Source: Scolanthus callimorphus (Eukaryota; Cnidaria; Anthozoa; Actiniaria; Edwardsiidae). From it: a DNA stretch of 64,000 bases. Where the stretch lies: the NCBI GenBank assembly GCA_033964015.1, contig JAWWUD010000100.1:372001-436000 (forward strand). The letters run 5' to 3'. The notes under the pieces are model-generated. The model had not been told where the DNA came from and searched no databases. It saw only the letters and a list, made by a program, of their open reading frames with translations. The first letter of the stretch is position 1. Every line of letters begins with the position of its first letter. The position numbers and the translations under genes were made by a program. Below are positions 30,509-43,009 of the stretch, piece by piece.

Positions 30509-32263
30509 CTTCATGTTCGGATTGTTTACTCATTATACTTTTTTTCTATCTTTCTCTTTTTATCATCGTTTAAAAATCGAATTAACATATATATATGGCA
30601 GAAAAGGTATTGCCTATCAACGAAGCCTGGCAATTCGTGCACCGTATGTTACAAAACAGCATAATATAACTATTTTACGACTTTATAGGAAAATTGAGTG
30701 TAGATTAATTAGTTAGCAGGAACTAGGTCTTGACAACGTTTCTTTCCAAAATAGGCTGAGCTCTTTACCAATCAAAATGCAGATTGTTTATGTGAGGACA
30801 ATGAATTTGTAAAAGTCATTAATTTGTAAACGTCATGATATTTTTTTATTTCTTTTCACAAGCTTTTTTCAAGCGTACATTACAGTCTGTACATATTTCG
30901 CTTTAAACTTATTCGAGAAAAATATTGCCTATTAGCAGAGGCAATTTTTGGCTAGCCTTCACGTATTAGCGGTAGTTACCAATACAATTACATCCTATTG
31001 ATCAACCTTTAGTACAGATGATAGAGTAATTTGTTGCTTGTGCTAGACAGTGCTTCTTCTCGAAATAAGTAATGAGTTATCCAGTAAACCTCGGACGTGC
31101 AATTGCTTATACCCCCGCTGTGATACAAGAGGACGGGTGGCGGGTTGAATCGGGGTTGCTGATACCTATAAACCCGTGAGGGGTGTCTTCGGAAAAAAAA
31201 TCTCGTCGAGTCGCAATTTATGCTATGATAATCAGCTATATATATATATATATACAGCGGTTTACAAAAATTCTGTCTGAGAAGTATATCGCCGATTGAT
31301 ACCTTCGCATGCTCAATGCGCTTCAATTATATTATTTCTCTGTTTTGACTTTGTTGCTGACTGTTTTTAGCTTTTTCCATGCATATAGTGTGTCCGCTAT
31401 CCGTAGTTTGGGAGACGTTTGGAGTTTCCCGAAACGCCTTTTCGGCTGGAGGAAACGCCATTGCAAGAACGCGTAACTGAATCCCTAGATTTTGCTGCTG
31501 TTTTAACGAAATGTTTATTTTATTCAATCTATGGAATTAGAATAGGTTTTATTCATGTGTTACCGTTATGGTGATCAACAGGTATCTTTGAGAAAGATGA
31601 ATTTGACGTGTTTCAATGTCTAATTAAATATTCAAAACGGCGTCTTCTTCGCAATGCAAGTTTTCGTAGAACGCCGAATTGGCGTTTTCTCTTTTCGAAA
31701 TTTAAGTTTTCGACGAAATTTAACTTTTCTGCACTGAGTGTATAGAGCGGAAGTTATGGGAGTTATAAATCCCTGTCTTCGTTATCAGTTTAGTCTGTTG
31801 TAATCGATGGAGCTATGTACTGGCAGTGAATGAGAAGTTGTGCGTTGGAAGTTTTTGTTAAATTTTTAATTCAAATCTATTCAACTTTTCTGACAAAACT
31901 CCTGTGAATCAATTTTTGATCCGCGTGGCTGGGCTTTCGGTTGGCCTAAGACTTTTGGAACTTTTACATATGGCTCAATCTGCAAACAGTACTGTTTCGC
32001 CCTTGTGGGCTCATCAGTGCAGAACAGAGAAGAGAAAAATGAGACTGAACCTCAGCTATGATAACAATGTAACAAGGCAAATTAAGAGGTTCACTGTGTC
32101 ATGCCATTTATGTTATTTCAAGGAGATTATTTTTGTCAGTCGTGAACTGCGAGCGGGCATTAAGAATTTCCATAATGCCCGTGGGCATTACGGAGAGTTA
32201 CGCCCGCTCGTTAGCCAATCAGAGCGCGCGTACTATCGTTGCCATATAATAAACAGTTTTACA

Positions 32264-32580
32264 CATTGTCGGATTTTATTCTTGGAGAAATGAACTGCAA
32301 AACTGTGTGAGCGATTTTCGATATTTTGCATATTTACGAAGAAATTAGGTCGCGAATTTCAAAGTCGCATTTTTACAGTTTGTGGCCACAAAATTTATCA
32401 TAAAATATTTTTCAAGTAAAAACTAAAAATTCCCTCACACGTTTTTTTAGCTGTTATCATTTTCTAACGGCACAGAATAATTGACGCCGATATCTTAAAT
32501 CGTGCGGGGTCAGGAGCTTCGCGAGGGTGAAAATTTCATTTTATGGATTTTTACATTTTTACCTTTCACGAGATCTTAAT
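32264..32580 (+). repeat. Dispersed repeat family B, copy 2
   Basis: Partner of 27003-27492, about 5 kb away in the same orientation, with an internal deletion. Confidence 0.7.
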
Positions 32581-33205
32581 ATTTGTTAAAGCTAAATAAT
32601 ACATTTTACTTCTTTTAGAAAATTTCGTTTGTAACTTTGTTTGAATGAGATGGAATCGGAATCGTACTGTATAATGTATTTCCAAGGAGATGAAAACTGC
32701 AGGTTTACAATTATTTATGAGGATTTTATAAATAAAGCTTGTCTGTGCATTACAAATCAATGACAACGACTGAACAAGAGCAGAAGCTTCTCAAACTTGA
32801 AGGGGAAGCTTTTTGCAGGGTGGTTTTGCAAAGGGAAGAACTTGATAAATGTGTATGTTGCTACGATACTTGCAGGTTTTCTTTAACTGAATTCACAGAA
32901 GATTTATAACATTTTGGTCGCATTCATAAACAACACTCAATACACAAAGACTGAAAGGTTACACATTCGTAGTAGTTTTCGTTGAAATGGCATTATTTCG
33001 AGATAAAGACAAGACAATCGCTAGCACTATTTCGGAGCCCGCCTTGGTGTCATTCATTCAGTTGTAGTAATAAAAATTAACTTAACATGTTTCGAGGTGA
33101 ACACACCTCTTCCTCAGAATGTGATCGTTGGGCAAAGGGACTACATTTATATTACATAGTACAATGTAATTAAATAATAGGCTTGAGTGAACTATGAAAT
33201 TAACG

Positions 33206-34598
33206 ATTAAATGTTCAGAGAAAGACTGATTCGAGATAGTAGATGGGAACTCGGTATTCCATCAGGCTCAAATAGGTCATGCATATTAAATGGAGAGGCC
33301 AATACTAAACTAACAATTACTCAAAGTAAAATTGCGGGACGCGGGCTTCGGGGGGAACCTGCTCACATGGTTCCACGCGTACCTTTGTGGACGGCGCCAA
33401 CGTGTCACCGCACTCGGCGCGACCTCACGTGACCTACCTGTCACCTCGGGAGTCCCTCAGGGCTCAATACTGGGTCCTGCTCTCTTCCTATTATACGTGA
33501 ACAACCTTCCAGACTCTGTCATCAACAGTAGAGTGGCCATGTTCGCCGATGATACGAAGGTTTACAAAGAAGTGAAGTCCCAGGATGATGGTGCCGCTCT
33601 CCAACAAGATCTTGACGATTTCTCGTCTTGGTCCGCAGACTCTGACTTAGCGTTCAATGAGAAGAAGTGTAAGCTACAAACCATTACACGAAAGCGCAAG
33701 CCCATCTCCACAAGCTACGAGATTAACGGCCGCGCCATCCAGCCCTGTGAGGAAGAACGTGACCTAGGCGTGTCACTAGACTGTGATCTGACTTGGCCTT
33801 CCCAAGTTTGTCACCAGGCCGCACGCGCTAACAAGTTGCTAGGTTACATTAGAAGAAATTCTAGGTACATTCGAAGTATCTCAGTAAGGCGTACTTTGTA
33901 CCTCGGCCTAGTGCGTGCCCATTTAGGCTACGCTACTCAGGTCTGGGCGCCACAGGCAATTGAATTAATTTCTAAACTTGAAAGCATTCAGAGACGTGCT
34001 ACAAAATTTATTCTTCGCTTGCCATTAATAACCGAAACATCTTATAAAGAAAGATTAATATTTTTAAACCTTTTTCCTGTGTGCTATTGGCACAAGTACT
34101 TAGATATGATCTTCTTTGATAAAGCTACGTATAACATGGTCCACTTAGATTCATCTGTTTTCCCCGTCGTGCGCAAGAACTACCCGAACATCTTAATTAG
34201 CTCTCCCGTTTTTGTTCCCGTTTTTGAAATGCAGAACCTCTACTTATCAGAAATATTTTTCATCAGAACCACTAGAATACGGAACTTACTTGTCAGCAGA
34301 CTAGACCTAGCTAATACTACTCTAGACAATTTCAGAACTGTTCTTCATGCCTATTACTCACGTGCACTCGCAGCCAGCTATAACCCGGACAATCCTAGAA
34401 CTTTTAATTCCATCTGCTTAAAATGTAATTCATCAAGGTTTCTAGACTCAGTAATTGGCTTTCGCTGTTGCGGTGTCCCTGCCACTCCAATTTCTGGATT
34501 GTATTTTTGTGTGTTTTCTTGTAAGTGTATTGTTTGCATGGCGAAGTTAATAAAATAAAATAAAATAAAAAACTTCAATCTTTCTCTGAACATTTAAA
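33206..34598 (+). mobile_element. 5'-truncated non-LTR retrotransposon flanked by a short inverted repeat
   Basis: A LINE fragment ending in an AAAATAAAATAAAATAAA tail. Just outside it a ~20-base sequence occurs in opposite orientation on the two sides (TTAAATGTTCAGAGAAAGA at about 33208 and its reverse complement at about 34578). LINEs create direct, not inverted, flanking repeats, so the flanks need a separate explanation. Confidence 0.7.
33332..34558 (+). pseudogene. LINE reverse transcriptase, C-terminal half
   Basis: A 408-residue open frame. RT motifs: SGVPQGSILGPALFLLYVN and the catalytic box AMFADDTKVY, then thumb and C-terminal sequence with LGVSLDCDLTW and LVRAHLGYATQVWAPQ. This is the jockey/CR1-type arrangement of non-LTR elements. 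The N-terminal half of RT and the endonuclease are missing, a usual result of 5' truncation on insertion. The reading frame is intact to its stop, so this is a fairly recent insertion. The first ~10 codons are uncertain. Confidence 0.85.
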
Positions 34599-34599
34599 T

Positions 34600-37019
34600 T
34601 GTCTAGGCTTTAGGAATTCCACTTTCCACTTTCATATTCTATTATACACTACTTTACAATAGACCTAGATGTGTTCTAAAAAAACATGTTGGAGATTTTT
34701 GAAATCGATTTGAGGGCCTTTCAACTATCATCTTGTTGACTCGTATGTCCTTGGCGTGCACGTCATGTTTTCTGTGGTGGCTCCCAGCTCATCTTTAATC
34801 GAACCTAAATAATTCTTTGTTTTCTGTTGGGCGGATTGCATATTCCTGCAAGCTCGCACACAAGATATTTCCTTATGCGCTATTTTTCTTTTACCACCTG
34901 ATGGATTGGTAACAAACGTGTTTCTCAAATTCGCTTGCAGCCCACTTTTATTTTTTGGTGTGCAGAAATCATATTTATCTGTACTTGGCTCTCACCGGCC
35001 TTGGGATATCTTGCATTCTATAATTTTTCATGTGATTATTCAGTTGGGCTGGCACCACATACTTTCTCTAGTAGGCTCGCAGTCCGTTGCTGACTGACCT
35101 GAACGATTTTGCCTGGTGGCCTTGACCGCATTTTTCCCCTTTGTCTTACACCCACGATTTTCACGAAAGGCTCATTCTAAAAGTAATTCTGCTGGGAAGG
35201 TCACAAGCTCATGTTTTCACCACGTTTTCTGGGCTCCCATGTTAATTGGTCTTGTGCGTTTTTCCTTCCTTTATTTCTTTCTTCTTTGTGAGACCAGGCT
35301 TGCATGAACTGGTTGCATGATTTTCTTCGCTAATCAGGCAAGGCGTTTTCGTACTTTGCTATGCTGACTTTCTTGTTTGGCCGACCAGGTTAATGTGGTG
35401 GCCGCATTGATCAGAACTAAGGCTACAGTAGACCTATCTCAAAAGGAACCTTCTATTAACGTCGAATCACCTTTTTTCGCCTCTGTTAAGAGCGTAGACG
35501 CCTTTGAATTTTGCGCATAAGACAATACAGTAAAACCCCTCATAAAAGGCAGGTGTTTCGGGGATTCAGGCTGATTTTGTTCTTATACATTGGTTTTATG
35601 CAAAATCAGACTCAAAATTGTTCTTAAAATCAAATACTGCATACACCACCAACAGTCAAATAAAGAATGTGATTGGCAGAAGGTAACAGTCATTTAGTAA
35701 CAACAGTTAGTCCAAAAACAATTGCTAAATGCACCCCGGAACACTCGGAATATTAATAAGTAAATGATGCGTAGTTATTTGGACATATTTAAACAAAATG
35801 ACAATTTATGTTGAGAATGGAAGCCGGGTTTCGGATATTGGATAGGCGTCTATCATTGCCTAAAGCAACTTCATAAGTTGAGTATTCCTGGTTGTTTTGC
35901 TCTATGAGTGTGCTTGAATGTAGTTTTAAGCTGAGCTTTGATTGGTTGTTCATTTTATTGCACAAACTGAAGAAAACTCGTAATAGTAGAATTCCTTTGC
36001 ATTACGTTCATGTGAACAAAAATAAAGCAATGCTTTATGGGCTTTAAGGTTTTCTGGACTCTGAATGAGGTAAATTGTAACCTGGATTGAACTTCACCGG
36101 AACCGCGGCCAGTGTTGTTTCTTCTGGAAATAATTTACTAGTTTGTTATATTTGTTATAGGTCACAACTGTCATTTAAGCGTCAACTATGAATAGTGAAT
36201 CCCCTATCCTATCTCTGTAAAGGTTTGGACGCTTTTGAATCTCAGGGATAATAAAGAAAAGTACTTCTTGCAAAGTTCTCTCGTAACGACTCTTTGGGCT
36301 TGGATAATATATTCTTACACATCACTGATCTAATGAAGAATGAATTCCAACCACTTCCACACGTTGCTGTATAAACTAACAACTTACTCACAAGAGTATC
36401 ATGGTCTGATTCATACTCTCGGGAAAATCTGCGTGATTGAAATGCCAAGGCGAAATAAAGTTAATGTTGTGGTTCTCAGACCTATCTGATATTGGTCACT
36501 GGAAACTACCTTACCAGCATCAAGGTGCCTTGAAAGCTTCAATCTTTTTGCTCTTTGCATAACCTCTTCCGAGCGTCTCATTTGATGCATTTCTCGATGC
36601 AAGCCTCGACAGGTCCAATTTTTTAACAAATTCTACTTCCACAACCACCACACAGTAGTCACAGTAGTTTCATCATTGTCTTTTATCTAGGCTTGACAAT
36701 AATAGTACGTAAATCTTACAAGCGCGTTGTTCATGGGTGCCCTAAACCGTTTTAAATTTACAATGCAAAAAGAAGAAGAAATATGTCCATATTATGCCTT
36801 ATATCAATAGAAAATAATTAATTAATTAATAATTTTAAAAAGTTACACGTTTTTTATGACAAAATCCATATTTTATTTAGTATTATTTCTACAGACAACA
36901 CACTTTAGCCAAATGATTCTCTCATGATGATAATCTATTTCCATACTGCACTGTATTTGTGGCAAACTTGAGAAGCCGTTCATCCTTGGTTAAACATTAA
37001 CTTACAGGTCACACTACAA
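34600..37019. other. Non-coding stretch, nothing recognised
   Basis: AT-rich, no RT or transposase motif and no strong repeat seen. Several short open frames (for example 34728-34928 on - and 35116-35307 on +) have no recognisable features. Confidence 0.45.
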
Positions 37020-38130
37020 ATGTAGTTCTTGTTCTTCTCGACCTCTGAGCCGCCTTTGATACTGTGGACCACATACCCTGATTAAGAGACTCGAGACACG
37101 TGTTAGGATCAGGGGCAAAGCCCTTGCTTGGTTCCGCTCGTATCTGTCTGAGAGAGAACAAGTTCTTTACGTTAACAGTGAAAGATCTTCCAGTCGTATA
37201 GTCACCTTGCGGAGTCCCTCATGTCACCTTGCGGAGTCCCTGAAGGGTCTGTCTTTGGTCCAGTCCTTTATTCCATTTACACCTCCCCTCTGGCAGAAGT
37301 AATAAAGCAACAAAATATGTCGTATCATTTCTATGCAGACGACACACAAATATATCTGTCCTTCCTTTTTCCGAGGATGAGCCTGAGCACTCCACATCTA
37401 TCGTCGAGAATTGCATTCGTGACATTGACCAATGGATGTCAACGAATATGCTTAAACTAAACAACGACGAGACTGAGCTCCTCCTCCTTCATACTCGTCA
37501 CCGGCCAGCCCCTTCTTTAAAGTCCATCTACGTCGGAGCAAAGCTCATTAAGGCATCCAAGAATGCTCGAAACATAGGCGCTTGCTTTGATAACATACTG
37601 CTCATGGACAAGCACATTGACTCGATCTGCAAGGGGCTTTTTTCAACCTGCATACTATTGGTAAAATACGTTTTCTTGCTTTCAAGGATTCCTAGACGGT
37701 AATCCATGCCTTCGTGACAGCCAAACTTGATTACTGTAATTCGTTACTATCAGGTATGTCGTGCAACCAGATCAATCGATTCCAGTATGTACAAAACTTG
37801 GCTGCACGACTTTTAACTGGCACGAAAAGGCATAAACATGTACCACCTGTTCTTCGTAAACTCAACTGGTTACTGGTTGCCGCTCGTTTCGCCCCTATTT
37901 ATTTAAACGTACATCCCTTAACGCTGCCTACGGTCCTCCTCCTCCAAATCACTTCTCTCCGTACCTAAATGTAACCTCAAGACGTACGGAGAAAGAGCAT
38001 CTTCTTTTAGGGCACCCACACTCTGGAATGCCCTCCCCGGTGACCTCCAAAACGTCGACTAAAAACATACCTTTTCACTCGATATTTTTGGCCGTAGGCA
38101 CGCCGTACTATATTGTTTAACTGTTAATAA
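37020..38130 (+). pseudogene. Decayed LINE reverse transcriptase (CR1/L2-like)
   Basis: Pieces in several frames read as one RT: LLDL.AAFDTVDH near 37040, [20 protein letters not shown] near 37225, catalytic [11 protein letters not shown] near 37340, then [13 protein letters not shown] and TAKLDYCNSLLSG with RFQYVQNLAARLLTG. At least four frameshifts or stops. A 24-base tandem duplication (gtcaccttgcggagtccct, repeated at about 37201 and 37225) sits just before the VPQG-type motif. Clearly older than the 33-kb LINE. Confidence 0.8.
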
Positions 38131-38185
38131 TAATAATTGTTGCATTTATATAGCGCTATTTCCTGTAGCTCAATAGCGCTTTACA
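38120..38185 (+). repeat. AATAATAAT...ATATAGCGC dispersed motif
   Basis: TTGCATTTATATAGCGCTATTTCC and AATAGCGCTTTACA, preceded by an AAT microsatellite. This pair of words is common at the 3' end of short retroelements in marine animals; no full element is defined here. Confidence 0.4.
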
Positions 38186-39009
38186 AGAGTTTATAATAAA
38201 AAAAAATTAAGAAACAAACTATATATATTACACTCGAAAATTTTTAAAGGAGAAAAGCAGGGTAATAAACAGTAGGACAATAAATCATAATAAAATAATA
38301 AAATGAAATAATAATAAAATTAAATAATAATAAAATTAAAAGGATAAAGTGGTAAAAAGTAACTAAACAATATTAATCAGGCATACGTTCAGCACTGGTA
38401 CTAATTTTTTTAAATGTGAAATTGAAATTGAACTTGAAAGTGTTATCGTATATTATCTATTTTTACTTGAAATTAGTTTTTGATCATTTTACTTTTTAGT
38501 CTTTTTTAGTCTTTTATATATTTTAATATAAAGTCATGTTAGTCTTACTATATTGCAAACTTTTTAATACTTCTGATGTTAAAACAATGTTATTGGATTT
38601 TTAAAGAAATAGCGCTATACAAATTTGTATTATTATTGTTTTGTTATGGCAAACAAATACTGATAAGGTTTTATAATCAAAGTGCATTTTATAATGAGCA
38701 ATTTCAAACCAAATGTCCGAACATTGTGAAGATATTTTGTCAGCTACCCACCAAGGAAACCATGTAAATGTATAGAAAAAAATGCTTTGAAATGTTATAG
38801 AAATAGTTTCATTGTAAGCCAACTAGATTTAAATTTCAAGAATACAAATATCCTAAATGGCCATTACTGTATGCATAAACTGTGCTTAACATCATTTTTG
38901 GTGGTAAGCACCAAAATACGGAGCCGCACAAAGTCCCACATCGCACTCTGCGCACATGTAGATGGTATAGCGTGGCTGCAGAGACTGACGGTCCCTGTTG
39001 CTAACTTCC
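38186..39009. other. AT-rich stretch, nothing recognised
   Basis: AATAATAAAAT-type low complexity at 38270-38345; otherwise no gene or repeat seen. Confidence 0.45.
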
Positions 39010-39620
39010 TTTAAAGTTGCCAATCAGTTCCTTTGCAAGCTTTTTTCTAAAATCATTCATGGAACGTTTCCCATGTGCAGGCCTTTCCAGTACAAAGGCA
39101 CTAAAGGTTGCCCTGTCAATGAGATCAAAGAAAATCCTTGTTCCCCATTTTTTCAAGAAACAGGAAAGGTGTAATACGACTTCATCTGGTCATTCTTGTC
39201 CACCCCTCCCATATACTTGTTTTAATCACTTATAAAGAGTGGAAAAGGAACATCCTCGGAAGTCCCATCCTTTTTCTTTCTGGAAGTTGTGGGCATCAGG
39301 GCTGGGGAGCAGCTGTGTGAATCCCAATCATACACTGGCTTTTTGTCCTTCCAAACAAGGGCCACAATGGGACAACACATATTCCAAATCAGTATTAGTT
39401 CCTTCGCAGCTTTTGCATTGAAGATATCCCTTGGTAATTTTGTTCTCCCTGTCTGAGTGTACCACAGCAAAGTATTTTGTCATTGTAGAGGTCAACAATC
39501 AACTTAGAAGAAGTAAAAAAATTCTCATAGAATATGTCGTACCATTTTCCCTTGATTGACCTGCATAGCTGAGTGACAACATTATATTTTTTCCTGTGGA
39601 AATGTTGAAGTCAAACAGAT
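39010..39620 (-). pseudogene. PiggyBac transposase remnant
   Basis: On the minus strand the fragment LVWKDKKPVYDWDSHSC, then TTSRKKKDGTSEDVPFP and, after a shift, GGVDKNDQMKSYY match the C-terminal half of piggyBac (DDE_Tnp_1_7) transposases. GGVD-x-x-D contains the last catalytic aspartates of that family. The piece 39222-39470 is open; the flanks are in other frames with stops. The N-terminal half and the terminal repeats are not seen. Confidence 0.75.
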
Positions 39621-40259
39621 ATGCACGCTGCTATCAGCTCTCCGGCTCTGCTTCAGTGAGGTGTTAACATGTGTTAACATCAATACAAAGGCGATAAGTT
39701 TGACAGCACAAAGCTCTCAAGATCTGGCGAGAAGTGATAGTTAACGAAATTGTCGTTGCTTATAGCTAGTTGATTGCAATGCAAAATAATCTCAGTATAA
39801 TAATGTTTGTTTATAAAAGAAGTAATTTTGCAAATTGTCTTATGACAATGATACATAGCTTCAAGCCGAAATGAAAAAGCTCCCTAGCAACACTGCGTTC
39901 CGGGAAAGCATCAATTTCTTATAACACAGGGAATATCTCTAATTCTGGTATATTATTTTATAGATTTTACATTTTTAATCACCATATTATCGAAAAATAT
40001 TAAATATAATATATCATTTGTTATTTACTTATTTTTGCTTTGGGTGCCAAGTCATTAAGTAATGACATGAATTACTCATAATCTTTGACAAGAAACGCTT
40101 GTTGCTCTTTTCGAGGCAGCTGAAAATATTTATTCTCTATTGTATATCTTCTATTGTAACATCGAGTTAAAAATTGTTGAATTGCGTTTAGATCGGCCTC
40201 GTTTGCTCAGTATACCGGTAGCGCATATAAACGTTTTGTCATTATTAGTGCTTGAAAAC

Positions 40260-40650
40260 GTCTATCAATCTGAGAATACCCTTCCTTCGTGAGAGATCTT
40301 ATGACGAATATGCATTTAATTTGGTTTTCACATGGTTTGAATATTTACTATTATCTTGGATTGTCAAGCCTAATATTTTGCGGTCTGTGACCTGTTCCAC
40401 CTCGTGCACAGGGGGAAAAGCTCTGCTACAGCCTCTCTTAGCAAACCAAACTTCCCTACATTTTCCAATGTTACATTTCATGTTGTTGATTTCAGTCCAG
40501 CGTTTTCTCACTCATCTCTCATACCCTTCCAGACTGGAATTACAACTGTACTATTTAATTCAGCTTGCATCTTGCGATTTTATGAGCAAGTCATTCAAGA
40601 AAAGGCTAAAAAGATAATGGCCCATTTACACTCCCTTGGGTGGTGCCTTT
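40260..40650 (-). pseudogene. LINE reverse transcriptase scrap
   Basis: The open piece 40299-40511 reads KCNIGKCREVWFAKRG and VTDRKILGLTIQDNSKY, the segment just after the catalytic box in several LINE families (N-x-x-K-C-K-E, then K-x-L-G-x-x-I). Neighbouring DNA continues it with stops. Confidence 0.55.
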
Positions 40651-41469
40651 GTTAACACTAACACGCTACTAGTTGTAGCTTTCGCTAAAAAGTGCCAACG
40701 AGCAATAGAACAGTGAATCATGTTTTGCCCTTTTTGAAAAAATGAGACTATATGACATTCTGATTCTACTGGATAATTGTTTCTTTCATCATTTAGAGAC
40801 AAATATCTACCTTTCATACATGTAAAGGTTGCATTCCCATGATCATATGAACAAGCTAAATCACTGTGATGGCAATGATTGTGTAATAATAACAGCGCGA
40901 GAAATATATACAAACACAGCATCGCGGCGTTGTCGGCCCATGTAAAGGAATTCGGGATCCAGCTAAATTTCAGGTAGACAAGTTTAGATTGTGGCTTCGC
41001 TGGCCGATAGTGATTTACTTTTGTTTTTGACTTGTTGTGTTCTGGAGTATTTTGATTCGCTTCGTTAAATGTTTGGCACACTCGCCGATATTTGAGATGA
41101 GCTTGTCTTTGCTCAGTTGCACGGTCGCCAAGGATATGATACGAATCACTTGCATTTGGTTACCCACTTGAATAATAATGCTCTTTCGAAATCCTGGCAC
41201 TTTGATTGGATAGTGTTACACCACTCTGAATTTTTCTCCTCGCAGGCTCGCCTCTTGGCTCGGCTGCTCGTTGGCAATAATCAACGTGTGGGGACTCAAA
41301 AATCACCTTTCTGGTACACCCCAACCTCTATACACTTTAATAACAGTAATAGTATTTACTACTTCTGTAGCGCATATTAGGATGTCAAACAAACAACTTA
41401 ATAGAACATGTTGATACAAATCTCGATAATGAAAAATATGTGATCTATCAAATATCTAACAAAGAATCT

Positions 41470-41670
41470 ATTCTTCTAGATCTGTCAGCCACATTTCATA
41501 CCGTTGACGCCTGTGAGCAGGTTCCGCGATAACGGAAATGCTCTGCAATTTCGCTCTTATCTGAGTGATCATCGTCAATTGGTGTTCGATCCTCGTCTAA
41601 AGAGATTGTTTCTGGGGTGCCTCAGGGTCTGTATTAGGCCCAATTCTTTATCTTCTTTACACTGCAACCA
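41470..41670 (+). pseudogene. LINE reverse transcriptase scrap (RT palm start)
   Basis: LDLSATFHTVDA followed in another frame by SGVPQGL and AQFFIFFTL corresponds to the RT segment between the first catalytic Asp and the VPQGS motif. Short and shifted. Confidence 0.5.
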
Positions 41671-42383
41671 TAGGCGTCAAAAGTAGTCGAGACCAAAAGA
41701 GACCTGGTCTGTGTTACTGGAGTGCAGGAAAATGGTGCTGAAAATTTGCAGATTTAGGGAACAAACACGAAAAATGGAAAAATTACAGTTTCATATGTGC
41801 GAAGTAATTGTAGATTATGTCCAGATGTGTCCAGTTTTATAGCTGCCATAAGAATTAATAGATTTATTAAAAAGAATCACATATATATTCTCTGTATACC
41901 TGAAATTGCAGCTAAGTAATCACATATTGCTTTCTGTATATTTCTAGTTCAGTGCCAAGGCCTTCCAATTGACACGTCTAGACAAGGAGTTTGTTGCCTG
42001 AAAACTAAGCAAATTATGCGCTTAATATGTCTGCACACTCATCTTTTATTTCTGGAGAAGTACTTAATAGTTCTGTGGCTGCAAAGGACACCGCACCCCT
42101 TGTAAGGTACTGCCAGTTTTACCGCTACGGAATTAGTTATCAAAAAAAGAACAAAAGTGCCCTTGTTGTTATTGCAAAGACAATCTCTCCTAATGAATAC
42201 AAATTTCATGCCGAGTGTTTCTATGCATGTAGCAAATTTTGCATTGCCTTTAGAACTGACAAAATTGATTGATATCAGAAACAATAAGCCACTTATTGTT
42301 TACAAATAAGCCAGGTATTGTTTGTACTTAATATCATGATTATGTGCTGTTTTCTATGTTAATTTGCTTGGGGGGTATTCAAG

Positions 42384-42975
42384 ATGGCGCCGCGTTGGTC
42401 ATGCCTTGTATTGCTCCTGGCACTTATATCTCCCGGGAGCGCTTCTGAGCCTAAACTCAGACTATACACTTCTCTGGCTGATCACAATATCTCCCAGTTG
42501 GCGATTGTTAAACTTGAGCTTCCACTAGTGGCGGAATACTCTCTATCATATTCCGGCTCCTTGGTAGCTTCGCTTCCTGTGACCCCCACCTTGTTTCCTC
42601 GCGAACAGCTTACTCCATCAATCCGTTCTAAGCGGCTGTCTCACAAGCCATTTACTAGCTGGCTTCCATCGGGGCACCTGTACTTGCAAAGTGACATCTT
42701 GCTATGCGGCGACGTCGAGTCTCAGCCTGGCCCTTCGTTCAATCATCCCGTCAATCGTCCTCGCCATAACGGTTCCCATCTCAGCTACCTGGACGTATCT
42801 GGAAGCTCGAGCAGCCCTTGCACAACACTATCCGCATCCACGGCCACCATGTCTAGACAAATTCCTGCCACAATACACTGCTTCTATTAGAACGTCTAAG
42901 GGATTAAGTCGGGAGCCTCTTAAGCAACGTTTTGAGGATCTAAGGAGAGCGAAGCCAACTTTGAAAGTATGCTAG
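42384..42975 (+). pseudogene. CR1-like LINE 5' ORF with signal-like N-terminus and 2A-like motif
   Basis: The frame opens MAPRWSCLVLLLALISPGSA, which looks like a cleavable signal peptide. About residue 104 comes DILLCGDVESQPGP: this fits the 2A ribosome-skipping consensus D-V/I-E-x-N-P-G-P apart from Gln in place of Asn. 2A-like motifs near the start of ORFs are documented for non-LTR elements of sea urchins and other animals, some joined to signal sequences. After about residue 145 the frame shifts and continues (42691-42975) as FLPQYTASIRTSKGLSREPL, which may begin the downstream domain. Upstream TATTCAAGATGGCGCCGC has a good start context. The rest of the LINE is absent. Confidence 0.65.
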
Positions 42976-43009
42976 TCGACTGTAGAAACGTTTGCATTCG
43001 TTAGCAATC

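Larger units (their letters stand above)
29691..33200. other. Non-coding stretch with one TTAA MITE
   Basis: Contains the MITE at 30119-30508, a short TA microsatellite near 31228-31252, a hairpin-forming CGAGCGGGCATT...CCCGCTCG block (32147-32210) and repeat family B copy 2 (32264-32580). A 129-residue open frame at 31904-32293 crosses the hairpin and a repeat edge, so it is not called. Nothing else recognised. Confidence 0.5.
39621..42383. other. Stretch with LINE scraps and unrecognised open frames
   Basis: Holds two RT scraps (40260-40650 on -, 41470-41670 on +). A 151-residue minus-strand frame at 40626-41081 with one hydrophobic segment (AMLCLYIFLALLLL) and an 81-residue frame at 42027-42272 are unrecognised and not supported as genes. 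The rest is blank to me. Confidence 0.4.

Noticed and set aside
31904..32293. 129-residue ORF
   Set aside because: Crosses a hairpin repeat and the edge of a dispersed repeat copy.
33083..33119. Minus-strand CTGAGGA...stem...GAAAC resembling a hammerhead ribozyme core
   Set aside because: The hairpin GAGGTG/CACCTC is real, but an extra A separates CTGAGGA from stem II and no stem I or III partner or cleavage site was found.
40626..41081. 151-residue minus-strand ORF with a hydrophobic segment
   Set aside because: No recognisable family and no splice or promoter context; the region holds LINE scraps.
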